DNA of 64,000 bases from an uncultured beta proteobacterium (GCA_903938815.1 CAJAES010000072.1:1-64000); one strand, 5' to 3'; positions 38,306-50,613 are shown, numbered from the stretch's first letter. Notes: generated by a model not told the origin, from the sequence alone. Numbers and translations are program-made.

Positions 38306-38366
38306 GCCGCCCCGGTGCGTCGAGCGTGGGTGCGGCAAGGGAAAGCCTATGAGTATAGAACGAAAA

Positions 38367-38393
38367 TGGCCTCCCGGTAGAACCGGGAGGCCA
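38367..38393 (-). terminator. Intrinsic terminator after the symporter gene
   Basis: A 12-bp perfect stem TGGCCTCCCGGT/ACCGGGAGGCCA with a 3-nt loop, followed on the minus strand by TTTTCG. It lies 35 bases after the symporter stop and isolates it from rpsF. Confidence 0.88.
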
Positions 38394-38427
38394 CTGATTA
38401 TCCAGCGGCCCTTTCGGGCCGTCGCCG

Positions 38428-40551
38428 TCAGGCGCGAGTGGTGTTCAGGTTCGGGTAGCGAACATGCTCGACCAGGTCCTGGATGTCCTGCTTCGGAGCC
38501 GGCGTGAGCAGACTCACGATGATGATCACCGCGAAGCCGATCGGGACACCGAACACACCGGCAGAGATCGGCAGGATGCCGAACCACAGCTCGATCGGCG
38601 ACGTGACGCCGAAGATGCCGCGCAGCCAGGGCTGGGTCGTGACCATGTAGAAAAAGGTCGTGCCCAGGCCCGCGATCATGCCGAGCACCGCACCCCACTT
38701 GCTGGCCCGCTTCCAGAAGACGCCGAGAACCAGCGCCGGGAAGAACGCAGCCGCAGCGAACGAGAAGGCAGCAGAGACCAGGAACAGGATGTCCGCCGGC
38801 TTCTGCGCTGCCACCGCCGCTGCCGCAAGGGCAACGATCAGCAGCAGGGCCTTCGAGATCGCGACACGGCGCGCCGTCGAGGCGTTCGGGTCGATCATCT
38901 TGTAGTACAGGTCGTGCGACAGCGCGTTGGCGATGGTCAGCAGCAGGCCGTCCGCAGTGGACAGCGCAGCAGCGAGGCCGCCAGCAGCCACCATGCCCGA
39001 CACCACGTACGGCAAGCCGCCGATGGCCGGTGTGGCCAGCACGATGATGTCGCCGCCGATCTTCATCTCGGCCAACTGGAAGATGCCGTCCTTGTTCACG
39101 TCGACGACCGACAGCAGGGCCGGGTCGACGCGGTTCCAGTCAGAGATCCATTGCGGCAGCTGCGCCCACGGGGTGCCGACCAGCGTCGTGAACACCTCGT
39201 ACTTCACCAGCACCGCCAGGGCAGGCGCCGTGAAGTACAGCAGGAAGATGAAGAACAGCGACCAGGTCACCGACTCACGAGCTTCCTTCACCGACGGCGT
39301 GGTGTAGTAGCGCATCAGGATGTGCGGCAGTGCAGCCGTACCCACCATCAGGCAGAACACCAGCGCCAGGAAGTTGCGCCGCGATTCGTTGAAGGTCTTC
39401 TGCGCCGCAGCATCGCCGTCCGGGTTGCCCGCGTACTGCGCGGCATGTCGCGGCATGCCGGCCAGGGGCTTGGCGCTGGCGTCGGCACCGGCCTTGGCCT
39501 TCGTCCAGGCTTCCTTGGCCGCTGCATCGTTGGCGGGCAGGGAAGCAAGGGCCTTCTCCGCAGCCTGGATGTCGGCAACCGGCGCGTTCGCGCCCTTCAG
39601 CTCAGCCAGCTTCGCTTCAGCGGCGGCCTTGTCGGCGGCAAGCGCCGTCGGGACGTCCTTCAGCTTGGCGGCCAACGCATCGGAGCGGGCCTTGAAGATG
39701 GCGATGACTTCCTTTTCCTTGGGGTCGTCGATCAGCTTCTGCTCGAGCTCGGTGATCTTCTGCAGCTGGTAGCCGTAGATGGCCTGCGGAACCGGGTTGC
39801 CCGTCTGCTTCACCGACAGCCACACCACAGGAACCAGGTAGGCAATGATCAGGATGATGTACTGGGCCACCTGAGTCCAGGTGACGGCACGCATGCCGCC
39901 CAGGAACGAGCAGACCAGGATGCCGCCCAGACCCACGAAGATGCCGATCTCGAACGCCAGGCCCGACAGGCGGGTGGTGATGAGGCCGACGCCGTAGATC
40001 TGTGCCACCACGTAGGTGAACGAGCAGAGGATGGCGGCGAAAATGCCGACCAGCCGTGCCGCGTTGCCTTCGTAGCGCGCGCCCAGGAAGTCAGGAATGG
40101 TGAACTGGCCGAACTTGCGCAAGTACGGCGCAAGGAACAGTGCCACCAGGCAGTAGCCGCCCGTCCAGCCCATGATGAAGGCCAGACCGCCGTAGCCCGT
40201 GAGGTACAGCGTGCCGGCCATGCCGATGAACGACGCAGCGCTCATCCAGTCCGCGCCCGTGGCCATGCCGTTGTAGATGGCCGGAACACGACGCCCTGCG
40301 ACGTAGTACTCCGATGCATCGGACGTGCGGCTCATGACGCCGATGCCGGCGTACAGCGCGACGGTGGCGATCAGGAAGATGAAGCCGATCCACGTGCGCG
40401 GAAGGCCCATCTGCTCCAGGATGGCCAGCACCACCACGAAGGCGATAAAGCCCCCGGTGTACCAGGCGTAGACCTTGGTCAGCTGATCCTTGAAGGCTTT
40501 GTTGGCGGACTTTGAAATTGTCCCGCCAGATCCGAAATCCATGCCTGCCAT
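38428..40551 (-). CDS. Sodium:solute symporter, acetate/VC_2705-like subfamily
   Basis: 707-residue SSS-family membrane transporter, probably for acetate or another short carboxylate. About 13 hydrophobic segments. Family sequences include [20 protein letters not shown] (about residues 86-105) and [20 protein letters not shown] (about 518). A hydrophilic Ala/Lys/Glu-rich insert of about 130 residues (256-388), with coiled-coil character, interrupts the membrane core. ATG at 40551 is chosen for the adjacent GAGGAGGA, one base after the DUF4212 stop. The two-gene arrangement with DUF4212 is characteristic of this subfamily. The substrate is inferred, not seen. Confidence 0.88.
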   Translation of the reverse strand: MAGMDFGSGGTISKSANKAFKDQLTKVYAWYTGGFIAFVVVLAILEQMGLPRTWIGFIFLIATVALYAGIGVMSRTSDASEYYVAGRRVPAIYNGMATGADWMSAASFIGMAGTLYLTGYGGLAFIMGWTGGYCLVALFLAPYLRKFGQFTIPDFLGARYEGNAARLVGIFAAILCSFTYVVAQIYGVGLITTRLSGLAFEIGIFVGLGGILVCSFLGGMRAVTWTQVAQYIILIIAYLVPVVWLSVKQTGNPVPQAIYGYQLQKITELEQKLIDDPKEKEVIAIFKARSDALAAKLKDVPTALAADKAAAEAKLAELKGANAPVADIQAAEKALASLPANDAAAKEAWTKAKAGADASAKPLAGMPRHAAQYAGNPDGDAAAQKTFNESRRNFLALVFCLMVGTAALPHILMRYYTTPSVKEARESVTWSLFFIFLLYFTAPALAVLVKYEVFTTLVGTPWAQLPQWISDWNRVDPALLSVVDVNKDGIFQLAEMKIGGDIIVLATPAIGGLPYVVSGMVAAGGLAAALSTADGLLLTIANALSHDLYYKMIDPNASTARRVAISKALLLIVALAAAAVAAQKPADILFLVSAAFSFAAAAFFPALVLGVFWKRASKWGAVLGMIAGLGTTFFYMVTTQPWLRGIFGVTSPIELWFGILPISAGVFGVPIGFAVIIIVSLLTPAPKQDIQDLVEHVRYPNLNTTRA

Positions 40552-40552
40552 G

Positions 40553-40810
40553 TCATTCCTCCTCGGCAACGCCGTGTTCCTGGTCGAGTCGGTTCATGTA
40601 GTGCGCGTAGAACGCAATGATGACGACATAGACGACCAGCGCGCCCTGGGACGCGACCCAGAAGCTGAACGGCCAACCAAAAAACGTGAAGTTCAGATCA
40701 CGCGCGAAATAGGCCACTACGAACGTCACCACGAACCAGATGAGCATCAGGATGCCCGTGATTCGCAGGTTCTTTCGCCAATAGGCCTGGTGGTTCTCAC
40801 TCACCTTCAT
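40553..40810 (-). CDS. DUF4212 small membrane subunit of the symporter
   Basis: 85 residues with two membrane helices (about 17-36 and 50-68) around the family signature DLNFTFFGWPFSFWVASQGA. DUF4212 proteins are encoded directly upstream of VC_2705-type symporters and are thought to be an accessory subunit. The TGA lies one base before the symporter ATG. A sigma-54-like site and a small hairpin precede it. Confidence 0.9.
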   Translation of the reverse strand: MKVSENHQAYWRKNLRITGILMLIWFVVTFVVAYFARDLNFTFFGWPFSFWVASQGALVVYVVIIAFYAHYMNRLDQEHGVAEEE

Positions 40811-40838
40811 TGACTCACCCCTTTCCAGTTATGCCTCA

Positions 40839-40854
40839 CGGTCCGCAGGGACCG
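40839..40854 (-). other. Leader hairpin upstream of DUF4212
   Basis: CGGTCC, 4-nt loop, GGACCG: six perfect pairs, between the sigma-54-like site and the DUF4212 start. No T run. Its role is unknown. Confidence 0.4.
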
Positions 40855-40887
40855 CCCAATGTTCGGCGCGCACACCCAGGTGCGACG

Positions 40888-40903
40888 TGCAACCCGGCCG
40901 CCA
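40888..40903 (-). promoter_or_regulatory. Sigma-54-like -24/-12 promoter for DUF4212-symporter
   Basis: On the minus strand, TGGCGGCCGGGTTGCA. Against TGGCACG-N4-TTGCA the outer TGGC and the TTGCA match and the GG-N10-GC spacing is exact; three inner bases differ. It lies about 78 bases before the DUF4212 start. No activator gene or enhancer site was recognised nearby. Confidence 0.4.
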
Positions 40904-40929
40904 TGCCGGGATCGTTCAATCGGGCCCGG

Positions 40930-41508
40930 TCAAGCCGCCGGTTGGCCCGCGAGCAATCCGGTCTCCCGCACGAGCTGTGCGGCGACCTTCGGCTCGAATC
41001 CCTCGAGGTGGCGAATGATCTTCGCCGCCTCGTCGGGTTGCTGACGATCCACATGCACCCGCGCCAGCTGATACCAGCCGTACGGGCTCATGGGCTGCAA
41101 TTCGGTGTTGCGCTTCAGCGCCTGCACGGCCTCGTCGAGGCGCTTCAGGCGGATCAGCGCGAGGCCCAGGCCGTACCACGCGCGATCCAGCTTGGGATCG
41201 AGCACCGTGGCACGCTGGAATGCCTCGAGGGAGTCCTCGAAACGGCCGAGGCTCTCAAGCACGTAGCCGAGGTTGAACCAACCCGCGGCATCGTCGGGGT
41301 GAAGCTCGACGAGCCGCCGATAGTCGGACAGCGCCTCGTCGTGACGCCCGGCCTGCGCAAGCACGTGCGCACGGCTGGCCAGCGGATAACGGTCGCCCGG
41401 GTAGCGACGCGCCATCTCCTCGAACACCGCCAGCGCACGGGCCTGCTGGCCGAAGACCAACCACGCAGCGCCCTGAGCGCGCAACCAGAGCCATTCGACG
41501 CGCTTCAT
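40930..41508 (-). CDS. TPR-repeat protein
   Basis: 192 residues built almost entirely of tetratricopeptide repeats: RYPLASRAHVLAQAGRHDEA, DDAAGWFNLGYVLESLGRFE, DRAWYGLGLALIRLKRLDEA and SPYGWYQLARVHVDRQQPDE mark four consecutive units. No signal peptide; MKRVEWLWLRAQGAAWLVF is mildly hydrophobic and could associate with the membrane. ATG at 41508 overlaps the stop of the upstream membrane gene by 4 bp, so the two are coupled. A scaffold or adaptor role is inferred only from the repeats. Confidence 0.85.
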   Translation of the reverse strand: MKRVEWLWLRAQGAAWLVFGQQARALAVFEEMARRYPGDRYPLASRAHVLAQAGRHDEALSDYRRLVELHPDDAAGWFNLGYVLESLGRFEDSLEAFQRATVLDPKLDRAWYGLGLALIRLKRLDEAVQALKRNTELQPMSPYGWYQLARVHVDRQQPDEAAKIIRHLEGFEPKVAAQLVRETGLLAGQPAA

Positions 41509-41801
41509 TTGCAGCCCACCATGTTGAGTCCGACGCAGTAGTTGATCTTCTCGAACGTGACGACCGCATAGGCGATCAGCAGGAGCCCGAAGGCGATCAC
41601 GGGCACATGGCGGTCCGCCACCTTGGCCGGCGTCAGTCGACGGACGACCAGGGTGAACGGCTTGCTGACGATCTTGAGCAGCTGGTAGAAGAAGTTCGTG
41701 TCGCGCTTCGCGCCAGCGAGCACGTACAGAAGCCCCTGGCCGAGCAGCGCCAGTAGCGCAATGTAAAGCACGAGTTGCAGGAGGTTCAGAAATGTCAGCA
41801 T
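41505..41801 (-). CDS. Small two-helix membrane protein (hypothetical, weakly YggT-like)
   Basis: 98 residues: a first membrane helix (about 5-28), a basic middle FYQLLKIVSKPFTLVVRRLT, and a second helix (about 65-83). The middle recalls a single YggT-type half, but the match is too weak for a name. It overlaps the downstream TPR gene by 4 bp, which suggests the TPR protein is held at the membrane by this partner. Two cysteines lie at the extreme C-terminus (YCVGLNMVGCK). Confidence 0.75.
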   Translation of the reverse strand: MLTFLNLLQLVLYIALLALLGQGLLYVLAGAKRDTNFFYQLLKIVSKPFTLVVRRLTPAKVADRHVPVIAFGLLLIAYAVVTFEKINYCVGLNMVGCK

Positions 41802-41897
41802 GGGTCGCCAAAGTCCGTGGGGGGACTGTTGTCGCCCGTGCTTACTGATTTCTGACGCCGGGCTTCGAACCGGGCGTTTCCCCCGCCGGGGCTTACC

Positions 41898-44306
<2,409 letters not shown>

Positions 44307-44352
44307 GGGAAAGCTCCGTGATGTGAGAAAACGGGTGCTCCCGCGTCCCGAG

Positions 44353-44407
44353 GTGAACCCCACACGCCAGCGTTTGTAGATTCTGGTTTTCGGCTGGGGA
44401 GGTTCAC
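44353..44407. promoter_or_regulatory. Inverted repeat in the ppsA-ppsR divergent region
   Basis: GTGAACC (44353-44359) and its complement GGTTCAC (44401-44407), 41 bp apart, in the 194-bp intergenic region; the flanking CCCA/TGGGG bases partly extend the match. It could be two half-sites of a looping regulator or chance. No confident promoter hexamers were assigned in this region. Confidence 0.25.
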
Positions 44408-44500
44408 GGCGGGCGGATTCGCGTGCATCGACCAAGAGGATAGCGGCATTTCCTGCCTATCATCCCGACGTCTTCAACACGCACTGCAGACGGTCAATCC

Positions 44501-45325
44501 ATGCCTCATCGCACCGTGTTTTTCGTCTCGGACGGCACCGGCATCACCGCCGAGACCTTCGGCAACTCCATCCTGGCCCAATTCCCGGCCAAGAACCGCC
44601 ACGTGCGGCGCCCGTTCATCGACTCCGTGGAGAAGGCCGAGGCCGTGGTCCGTGAAATCAACGAGACCGCAGTGCGCGAAGGCAAGCGGCCCGTCGTCTT
44701 CGTGACCCTCGTGAACGATGCGGTCCGCGACGCCCTGACGGCGGAGTCCTGCAAGGGCTTTGTCCTGGATATGTTCCGCACATTCGTGGAGCCGCTGGAG
44801 ATCGAGTTCGGGGTCAAGTCGAACCATCGGGTCGGCCGTTTCTCCGATGTCAGCAAGAGCCAGGAGTACACCGAGCGCATCGACGCCATCAACTTCTCGC
44901 TGGCGCACGACGACGGACAGTCGTCGCGCAACCTCGACATCGCGGACGTGATCCTGGTCGGCGTCAGCCGCAGCGGCAAGACACCGACCTCGCTCTACCT
45001 TGCGATGCAGCACGGCATCAAGGCGGCCAACTACCCGCTGATCCCGGAAGACTTCGAGCGCGGGCACCTCCCAAGCTCGCTGGCGCCCTACAAGAAGAAG
45101 TGCTTCGGGCTCACGATCGACCCCGCGCGCCTGGCGCAGATCCGCCACGAGCGCCGGCCCGGCAGCCGCTACGCCGCGCTGGAGAACTGCCGCCAGGAAG
45201 TGCGGGACGCGGAGTCGATGATGCGGCGCGAAGGCATCGCCTGGCTGTCGTCCACGCACAAGTCGATCGAGGAGATCGCCACCACGATCCTGCGCGACAT
45301 CCAGCCCGACCGCCTGGTCTACTGA
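44501..45325 (+). CDS. ppsR: PEP synthase regulatory protein (kinase/pyrophosphorylase) PpsR
   Basis: 274 residues, DUF299 family. In E. coli it phosphorylates PEP synthase on a Thr with ADP and removes the phosphate with Pi. The N-terminal VFFVSDGTGITAETFGNSIL and the P-loop GVSRSGKTPTSLYLA (about residue 155) are typical. The target is made from the divergent ppsA. The 3' end overlaps the convergent RNA methyltransferase gene by 7 bp. Confidence 0.95.
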   Translation: MPHRTVFFVSDGTGITAETFGNSILAQFPAKNRHVRRPFIDSVEKAEAVVREINETAVREGKRPVVFVTLVNDAVRDALTAESCKGFVLDMFRTFVEPLEIEFGVKSNHRVGRFSDVSKSQEYTERIDAINFSLAHDDGQSSRNLDIADVILVGVSRSGKTPTSLYLAMQHGIKAANYPLIPEDFERGHLPSSLAPYKKKCFGLTIDPARLAQIRHERRPGSRYAALENCRQEVRDAESMMRREGIAWLSSTHKSIEEIATTILRDIQPDRLVY

Positions 45326-46086
45326 CGCCGCGCCGACTCGTACAGGCAGATTGCCGCTGCGGCGGCGACGTTCAGCGACTCCTCGCCGCCGGGCTGAGGA
45401 ATGCAGACGGTCAGTGTGCAGCGCTGCATCAACGCTGCCGAGACGCCCTGCCCCTCGTGACCGAAGACCCAGGCGCAGGGCGACGGCAGCGCTGCGTGCG
45501 GCAGGACATCGGCTGCGTGGGAGCTCGTCGCGACCATGGGCACGGCCAGCGCATCGAGCGCCTGCGCCGTCAGGCCTTCGGCCAGCCTCAGGTTGAAATG
45601 CGCGCCCATGCCGGCCCGCAGCACCTTGGGGGACCACAGCGCCGCCGTGCCCTGCAGGGCCAGGACCTGCACGACCCCCAGCGCACTGGCGCTGCGCAGC
45701 ACGCTGCCGACGTTGCCCGCGTCCTGCACGCCGTCCAGCACGACGGTCGGCACGCCGGCCAAGGGCGGCTGGGGTGGCGGCAGGTCGAGCAGGAAACCCA
45801 GCGCGGCCGGTGACTCCAGGCCGCTGAATCCGGCAAAGAGCGCAGCCGGGACGATGACGACCTCTGCCGCTGCCGACAACAGGCCCGCCAGGGCCGGATT
45901 GGCCAGCGCCGCCTCGGTGGCCACGGCCACAGGGACCGTGACACCGCGCGCCAGCGCCGCGCGGCAGAGGTGATCGCCCTCCACCCACACCTGGCCCTGC
46001 CTGCGGTAGCCCGCGGGCGTCTGCGCCATCTTGCGCAGGCGCACCAGCAGCGGGTTGTCACGGGAAGTGATCTCGCGCGTCGTCAT
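45319..46086 (-). CDS. SpoU/TrmH-family RNA 2'-O-methyltransferase
   Basis: 255 residues. The N-terminal substrate-binding part ([17 protein letters not shown]) is followed by the SPOUT knot: [15 protein letters not shown] (about residues 128-142), [10 protein letters not shown] (about 208) and [15 protein letters not shown] (about 230), the three SpoU motifs. A 23S rRNA or tRNA ribose methylase; the exact target cannot be told. The start overlaps the rnhB stop by 4 bp, and it ends the envelope/ribosome gene run. Confidence 0.9.
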   Translation of the reverse strand: MTTREITSRDNPLLVRLRKMAQTPAGYRRQGQVWVEGDHLCRAALARGVTVPVAVATEAALANPALAGLLSAAAEVVIVPAALFAGFSGLESPAALGFLLDLPPPQPPLAGVPTVVLDGVQDAGNVGSVLRSASALGVVQVLALQGTAALWSPKVLRAGMGAHFNLRLAEGLTAQALDALAVPMVATSSHAADVLPHAALPSPCAWVFGHEGQGVSAALMQRCTLTVCIPQPGGEESLNVAAAAAICLYESARRQ

Positions 46087-46706
46087 GCGCTCTCCAGCAC
46101 GGCACGCACCGGGCCGAAACTGCGGCGGTGCGCAGGGCAGGCGCCATGCTCGCGCAAGGCCTGCAGATGCGCCGCGGTCGGATAGCCCTTGTGCACCGCG
46201 AAGCCGTAGGCCGGCCATTGCGCGTCCAGCAAGGCGCATTGCCGATCCCGCGTGACCTTGGCCAGGATCGATGCCGCCGAGATGGCGGGCACCGTGGCAT
46301 CGCCCTTCACGATGGCGGTGGCGGGCATCTTCAGGACAGGCAGGCGGTTGCCGTCGACCAGAACATGACGCGGCAACAGGCGCAGGCCCTCGACCGCACG
46401 GCGCATCGCCAGCATCGTGGCATGCAGGATATTCAGGCGGTCGATCTCCTCGACGCTGGCTTCGCCGATGGCGATGGCCAGTGCCTTGGCGCAGATCTCG
46501 TCATACAGGCGGTCTCGTCGAAGCGGCGTCAGGACCTTCGAGTCGGCCAGCCCGCGGATCGGCGAGAGGTCGTCCAGGATGACGGCAGCCGCCACCACCG
46601 AACCCGCGAGGGGGCCGCGCCCCGCCTCGTCGACGCCGGCCACGAGGCCCGGAACCGACCAGTCGAGCCCGAGTTGCTCAGGCGTGGAGGATTTGCGCGA
46701 GGGCAT
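46083..46706 (-). CDS. rnhB: Ribonuclease HII
   Basis: 207 residues. Removes ribonucleotides from DNA and RNA in RNA-DNA hybrids. [12 protein letters not shown] (about 23-34) carries the Asp-Glu pair, and [18 protein letters not shown]-type [11 protein letters not shown] and the late [13 protein letters not shown] complete the family pattern. The start lies 29 bp inside the lpxB 3' end, the usual lpxB-rnhB overlap. Confidence 0.95.
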   Translation of the reverse strand: MPSRKSSTPEQLGLDWSVPGLVAGVDEAGRGPLAGSVVAAAVILDDLSPIRGLADSKVLTPLRRDRLYDEICAKALAIAIGEASVEEIDRLNILHATMLAMRRAVEGLRLLPRHVLVDGNRLPVLKMPATAIVKGDATVPAISAASILAKVTRDRQCALLDAQWPAYGFAVHKGYPTAAHLQALREHGACPAHRRSFGPVRAVLESA

Positions 46707-47808
46707 CGGCGGCGGCGCGGGCGGTGTCGCGCTTCAGGAGTTCATGGAGTTCGGTGAACCTGCGCCGCAGGCGCGCGGCGCCGGCAGCATCGTCCAGGCT
46801 CTTCAGCACGTCAGCGGCCAGCTGCGCGGGTGTGCAGGCCCCCTGGATGCGTTCGGGCACGACGAACTCACGGCACAGGATGTTCGGCAGCCCCACCCAC
46901 GGCTGGTAGGCCATGCGCTTCATCAGTTGCCAGGACAGCGGATGCATGCGGTAGCCGATGACCATCGGCACCTTGAACAGCGCTGCCTCCAGCGTGGCGG
47001 TGCCGCTGGCAATGAGTGTCGCGTCGCAGGCCGCCAGGACCTCGTGCGAGCGGCCATCGAGCAACCGCACAGGCACGCCCGGCGCAAATTGCGCCAGCAA
47101 TGGCTCCACCAGCGTGCGCAGCCCCGGCGCCACCGGCAACAGGAAGCGAAGCTCGGGCCGTTGGCTGTGCAGCAGCGCAGCAGCTTGAAGGAAGGCCGGC
47201 GCGATGTACCGGATCTCGGAACGACGGCTGCCCGGCAGGATCGCGAGTACCGGCTCATCGGGGCTCAGCCCCAGCGCCGTGCGCGCGGCGGCACGGGGCG
47301 GCACCATCGGGATGGCATCGGCCAGCGGGTGCCCGACGTAGCTGGCCTTCACGCCGTGGGCGTGCAGAAGCTCGGGCTCGAAGGGGAAGAGGCAGAGAAC
47401 GTGGTCGCAGCTCTCGGCCATCCTGCTGGCGCGTCCACCGCGCCAGGCCCAGATGGACGGGCAGACAAAGTGGATCGTCGGGATGCCGGCAGCCTTCAGG
47501 CGCTTCTCGAGGCCGAGGTTGAAGTCGGGGGCGTCGACGCCGATGAAGGCCTGCGGTCGCTCGGCCAGCAGACGCTCGGCGAGGCGCTCGCGAATGCCCG
47601 AGATCTCACGGTAGTGGCGCAGCACCTCCACATAGCCGCGCACCGCCAGCTTGTCGCTGGGCCACCAGGATTCGAATCCCGAGGCGTTCATCCGGGGCCC
47701 GCCGATGCCGACGCCCTGGAAGCCCGGCCAACGGGTCTGCAGACCGCCGATCAGCAGGCTGGCGAGCAGGTCGCCGGACGCCTCGCCGGCCACCATCGCC
47801 AGCTTCAT
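46678..47808 (-). CDS. lpxB: Lipid-A-disaccharide synthase LpxB
   Basis: 376-residue GT19 glycosyltransferase that joins UDP-diacylglucosamine and lipid X on the cytoplasmic membrane face. [16 protein letters not shown] at the N-terminus, [15 protein letters not shown] (about 120-135) and [13 protein letters not shown] (about 195) are family motifs. Two bases after lpxA and overlapping rnhB. Confidence 0.96.
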   Translation of the reverse strand: MKLAMVAGEASGDLLASLLIGGLQTRWPGFQGVGIGGPRMNASGFESWWPSDKLAVRGYVEVLRHYREISGIRERLAERLLAERPQAFIGVDAPDFNLGLEKRLKAAGIPTIHFVCPSIWAWRGGRASRMAESCDHVLCLFPFEPELLHAHGVKASYVGHPLADAIPMVPPRAAARTALGLSPDEPVLAILPGSRRSEIRYIAPAFLQAAALLHSQRPELRFLLPVAPGLRTLVEPLLAQFAPGVPVRLLDGRSHEVLAACDATLIASGTATLEAALFKVPMVIGYRMHPLSWQLMKRMAYQPWVGLPNILCREFVVPERIQGACTPAQLAADVLKSLDDAAGAARLRRRFTELHELLKRDTARAAADALAQILHA

Positions 47809-47810
47809 GG

Positions 47811-48599
47811 CTACCTGACGATGCCGCGCGTGGAGGCGGCCAGGAAGTCGAGCAGCATCGCGACGTCGATGTCGCCGCCCTCGACCGAACCCTGCAGGGC
47901 GGCAATGGCCGCCTTCGAGGCGTCCAGCGTCAGGCCGTCGCGGTACAGGAGCCGGTGCATCTGCTTGACGAGGCCGATCCGCTCGCGCGAGAAGCCGCGC
48001 CGGCGCAGGCCCTCCACGTTGAAGCCGTGCACGCCCAGGGGGTTGCCGGACACCATCATGAAGGGCGGCACATCCTGCGAGACATGGCTCTGGAACCCTG
48101 TCATCGCATGCGCGCCGACATGGCAGAACTGGTGAATGCCGGTGAGCCCGCCGACGATGACCCAGTCGCCGACGTGCACGTGCCCCGCCAGGGTAGCGTT
48201 GTTGGCGAGGATGCAGCGGTTGCCCACCTGGACATCGTGCGCGATGTGCACGTAGGCCATGACCCAGTTGTCGTCGCCCACGCGCGTGGCACCGCCGTCC
48301 TGCACGGTGCCCCGGTTGAAGGTGCAGAACTCGCGGATCGTGTTGCGGTCGCCGATCTCCAGCGCCGTGGGCTCGCCGCGGTACTTCATGTCCTGAGGCG
48401 CGCCGCCCAGCACCGCATGCGCATGGATGCGGTTGTCGCGTCCCAGGCGCATGGGGCCTTCCAGGACCACATGCGGCCCGACCGTGGTGCCGTCGCCGAT
48501 CTGCACGCCAGCGCCGATGACGGCGTAGGGACCGACTTCGACCCCCGCGCCGAGTTCGGCGGCGGCATCGACGATGGCCGTCGGATGGATCAGGGCCAT
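47811..48599 (-). CDS. lpxA: UDP-N-acetylglucosamine acyltransferase LpxA
   Basis: 262 residues, left-handed beta-helix of hexapeptide repeats. Adds the 3-hydroxyacyl chain from ACP to UDP-GlcNAc, the first step of lipid [17 protein letters not shown] and the catalytic His in [13 protein letters not shown] (about residue 121) are in place, as is [14 protein letters not shown] in the C-terminal helical part. Four bases after fabZ. Confidence 0.96.
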   Translation of the reverse strand: MALIHPTAIVDAAAELGAGVEVGPYAVIGAGVQIGDGTTVGPHVVLEGPMRLGRDNRIHAHAVLGGAPQDMKYRGEPTALEIGDRNTIREFCTFNRGTVQDGGATRVGDDNWVMAYVHIAHDVQVGNRCILANNATLAGHVHVGDWVIVGGLTGIHQFCHVGAHAMTGFQSHVSQDVPPFMMVSGNPLGVHGFNVEGLRRRGFSRERIGLVKQMHRLLYRDGLTLDASKAAIAALQGSVEGGDIDVAMLLDFLAASTRGIVR

Positions 48600-48603
48600 G
48601 GAC

Positions 48604-49056
48604 TCAGGCCACCTTGCGCATCGTGCACATCAGTTCGGCTTCCACGGCGGTCTCGCCGCCGACGCTGGCGCGAGTCTTGTACTTGTAGATGCCGGCCCGC
48701 GCGCGTTCGATGCTCGCCTCGAGGATGAGCTGATCCCCCGGTTCGACCACGCGCTTGAAGCGCGCGCCGTCGATGCCGACGAAGTACACCACGGTGTCCT
48801 CGCCCGGCTCCTCGCCCAGCGACTCGAACGACAGCAGCGCGGCCGTCTGCGCCAGGGCCTCGAGCATCAGCACGCCGGGCATCACGGGGCGGGACGGGAA
48901 GTGCCCCATGAAGAACGGCTCGTTGATCGTGACGTTCTTCAACGCCTTGATGCGCACGTCCTTCTCGAACTCGATGACCCGATCGACCAGCAGGATCGGG
49001 TACCGGTGCGGCAGCATCTTGAGGATCTTGTGGATGTCCATCACGGGCGTCGTCAT
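48604..49056 (-). CDS. fabZ: 3-hydroxyacyl-ACP dehydratase FabZ
   Basis: 150-residue hot-dog-fold dehydratase of fatty-acid elongation. The catalytic His and Glu lie in [19 protein letters not shown] (about residues 52-70). ATG at 49056 is chosen because it overlaps the lpxD stop by 4 bp and starts at the conserved [20 protein letters not shown] region; a longer N-terminus would run into lpxD. It shares the acyl-ACP pool with LpxD and LpxA encoded on either side. Confidence 0.96.
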   Translation of the reverse strand: MTTPVMDIHKILKMLPHRYPILLVDRVIEFEKDVRIKALKNVTINEPFFMGHFPSRPVMPGVLMLEALAQTAALLSFESLGEEPGEDTVVYFVGIDGARFKRVVEPGDQLILEASIERARAGIYKYKTRASVGGETAVEAELMCTMRKVA

Positions 49057-50078
49057 GTCTTCTTCTCCAGCGCGCGCAGGCGCTCGCGCAGGGTGTGCAA
49101 TTGCCGCAGGGTCGCGGCGTTCTTTTCCCATGACGCATTGTCATCGAAGGGGAACAGCCCGCTGTACTGGCCGGGCTGGCGGATGGAGCGGGTGATCACG
49201 GTGGCGGCGGTGATGTGCACGTGATCCACCAGCTCGAGGTGGCCGAGGATGATGGCGCCGCCTCCGGCCGTGCAATGCCGGCCGATCCTGGCGCTGCCCG
49301 CCACGCCCACGCAGCCGGCGAATGCGCTGTGCGCGCCGACGCGGACGTTGTGGGCGATCTGCACGAGATTGTCGAGCTTCACGCCTTCCTCGATGACGGT
49401 GTCCTCGAGGGCGCCACGGTCGATACAGGTGTTGGCGCCGATCTCGACATCGTCCCCGATGAGCACCGCGCCCAGCTGTTCGATCTTGACCCACTCGCCG
49501 TGGGAGGGCGCGAAGCCGAAACCATCGGCGCCGATGACGGCACCGCCGTGGACGATGCCGCGGGCTCCGATGCGGCATGCATCGAGCAGGGTGGCGCGTG
49601 GCATGAGGCGGGTGTGCTCGCCGACCTGCGCATCGCGGCCGACGTGCGCCTGCGCCGAGATGACCGCGCCTTCCCCGACGCGCGCGCCCGGGCCGATGTA
49701 GGCCAGGGGGCCGATGGCCGCGCCGGGGTGGATGTGCGCGCCCTCCTCCACCACCGCCGACCGATGCACACCGGGCACCATCGCGGGCCGCACACGCTGC
49801 GCCCACCACTGGGTCAGGCGGGCGAAGGCTAGGTAGGGGTCCGCGCACAGCACCGCGGCGGCGCGCTCCCGGACGGCATCGCGCAGTTCGGGCAGCACCA
49901 GCACGCAGCCGGCCGCGCTGGCGTCGAGCTGCGCGCGATAGCGCGGGTGAGACAGAAAGCTGACGGTGTCGGCGCCAGCCGTGGCCAGCGGGCCGATGCG
50001 ATGCAACTCGAGCCCGGTGTCACCCACCGCCTCGCCGCCGACGAGGGCCGCGAGTTCGGCGACGCGCAGGCTCAGCAC
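49053..50078 (-). CDS. lpxD: UDP-3-O-acylglucosamine N-acyltransferase LpxD
   Basis: 341 residues. The N-terminal uridine-binding domain (about 1-100) is followed by the hexapeptide beta-helix with [18 protein letters not shown] (about 178) and the catalytic His in [11 protein letters not shown] (about 238), and a C-terminal helix ([19 protein letters not shown]). Adds the N-linked acyl chain to lipid A precursor. 13 bp after skp. Confidence 0.96.
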   Translation of the reverse strand: MLSLRVAELAALVGGEAVGDTGLELHRIGPLATAGADTVSFLSHPRYRAQLDASAAGCVLVLPELRDAVRERAAAVLCADPYLAFARLTQWWAQRVRPAMVPGVHRSAVVEEGAHIHPGAAIGPLAYIGPGARVGEGAVISAQAHVGRDAQVGEHTRLMPRATLLDACRIGARGIVHGGAVIGADGFGFAPSHGEWVKIEQLGAVLIGDDVEIGANTCIDRGALEDTVIEEGVKLDNLVQIAHNVRVGAHSAFAGCVGVAGSARIGRHCTAGGGAIILGHLELVDHVHITAATVITRSIRQPGQYSGLFPFDDNASWEKNAATLRQLHTLRERLRALEKKT

Positions 50079-50091
50079 CGCCGTCGCCGGC

Positions 50092-50613
50092 TTACTTGCC
50101 GCCGGGCGTGGCGTTCAGCGTGCGGATGACCTTGTCGGTGATGTCCACGCGCGCACCGGCGAAGACGACGCCTTCCTGCAGGATCAGGTCGTACTTCTCG
50201 GTCTCGAAGATCTGCTTGATGACGCGGTTGGCACGTTCGACGACGTTGGCCAGTTCCTCGTTCTTGCGCTGGTTCAGGTCTTCCTGGAAGGCCCGGCGCT
50301 TGCGCTGCAGGTCACGGTCCTGTTCGACGAGTTCGCGCTGGCGGCGCGAGCGCTCGGCTTCCGACAGGGTGGGGGCGTCCTTGTCCAGCTTGTCGGCGGC
50401 GGCCTTCAGGCGGTTGCCGTCGTCCGCCAGCTCACGCTCGCGCTTGCCGAACTCGACTTCGAGCTTGCCTTGCGCGGCTTTCGCCGGGGCCGACTCGCGC
50501 AGCACGCGTTCACCGTTGATGTAACCGATCTTCAGGTCCTGGGCGCTGACGCCCAGGGTGGCTCCAGCGATCATGGCCGCGACGGCGAACGACTTCAGGG
50601 TCGAGAGATTCAT
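50092..50613 (-). CDS. skp: Periplasmic chaperone Skp/OmpH
   Basis: 173 residues with a Sec signal peptide ([20 protein letters not shown]...SAQ, cleavage about residue 24). The mature part begins [15 protein letters not shown] and contains a long basic helical arm (about 50-120). It holds unfolded outer-membrane proteins on their way to BamA, encoded immediately upstream: the two overlap by one base (TGATG). Confidence 0.94.
   Translation of the reverse strand: MNLSTLKSFAVAAMIAGATLGVSAQDLKIGYINGERVLRESAPAKAAQGKLEVEFGKRERELADDGNRLKAAADKLDKDAPTLSEAERSRRQRELVEQDRDLQRKRRAFQEDLNQRKNEELANVVERANRVIKQIFETEKYDLILQEGVVFAGARVDITDKVIRTLNATPGGK

Noticed and set aside
38340..38360. Firm promoter call for rpsF from TATACT at 38352-38357
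   Set aside because: No acceptable -35 at 16-18 bp; the upstream bases belong to the symporter terminator. Kept only as a remark under rpsF.
41855..41878. tRNA T-arm-like sequence (GGTTCGAAGCC on the minus strand) between ppsA and the small membrane gene
   Set aside because: The flanking bases do not form a 5-bp T stem, and no anticodon arm, D arm or acceptor stem can be drawn. It is more likely part of an imperfect hairpin after ppsA.
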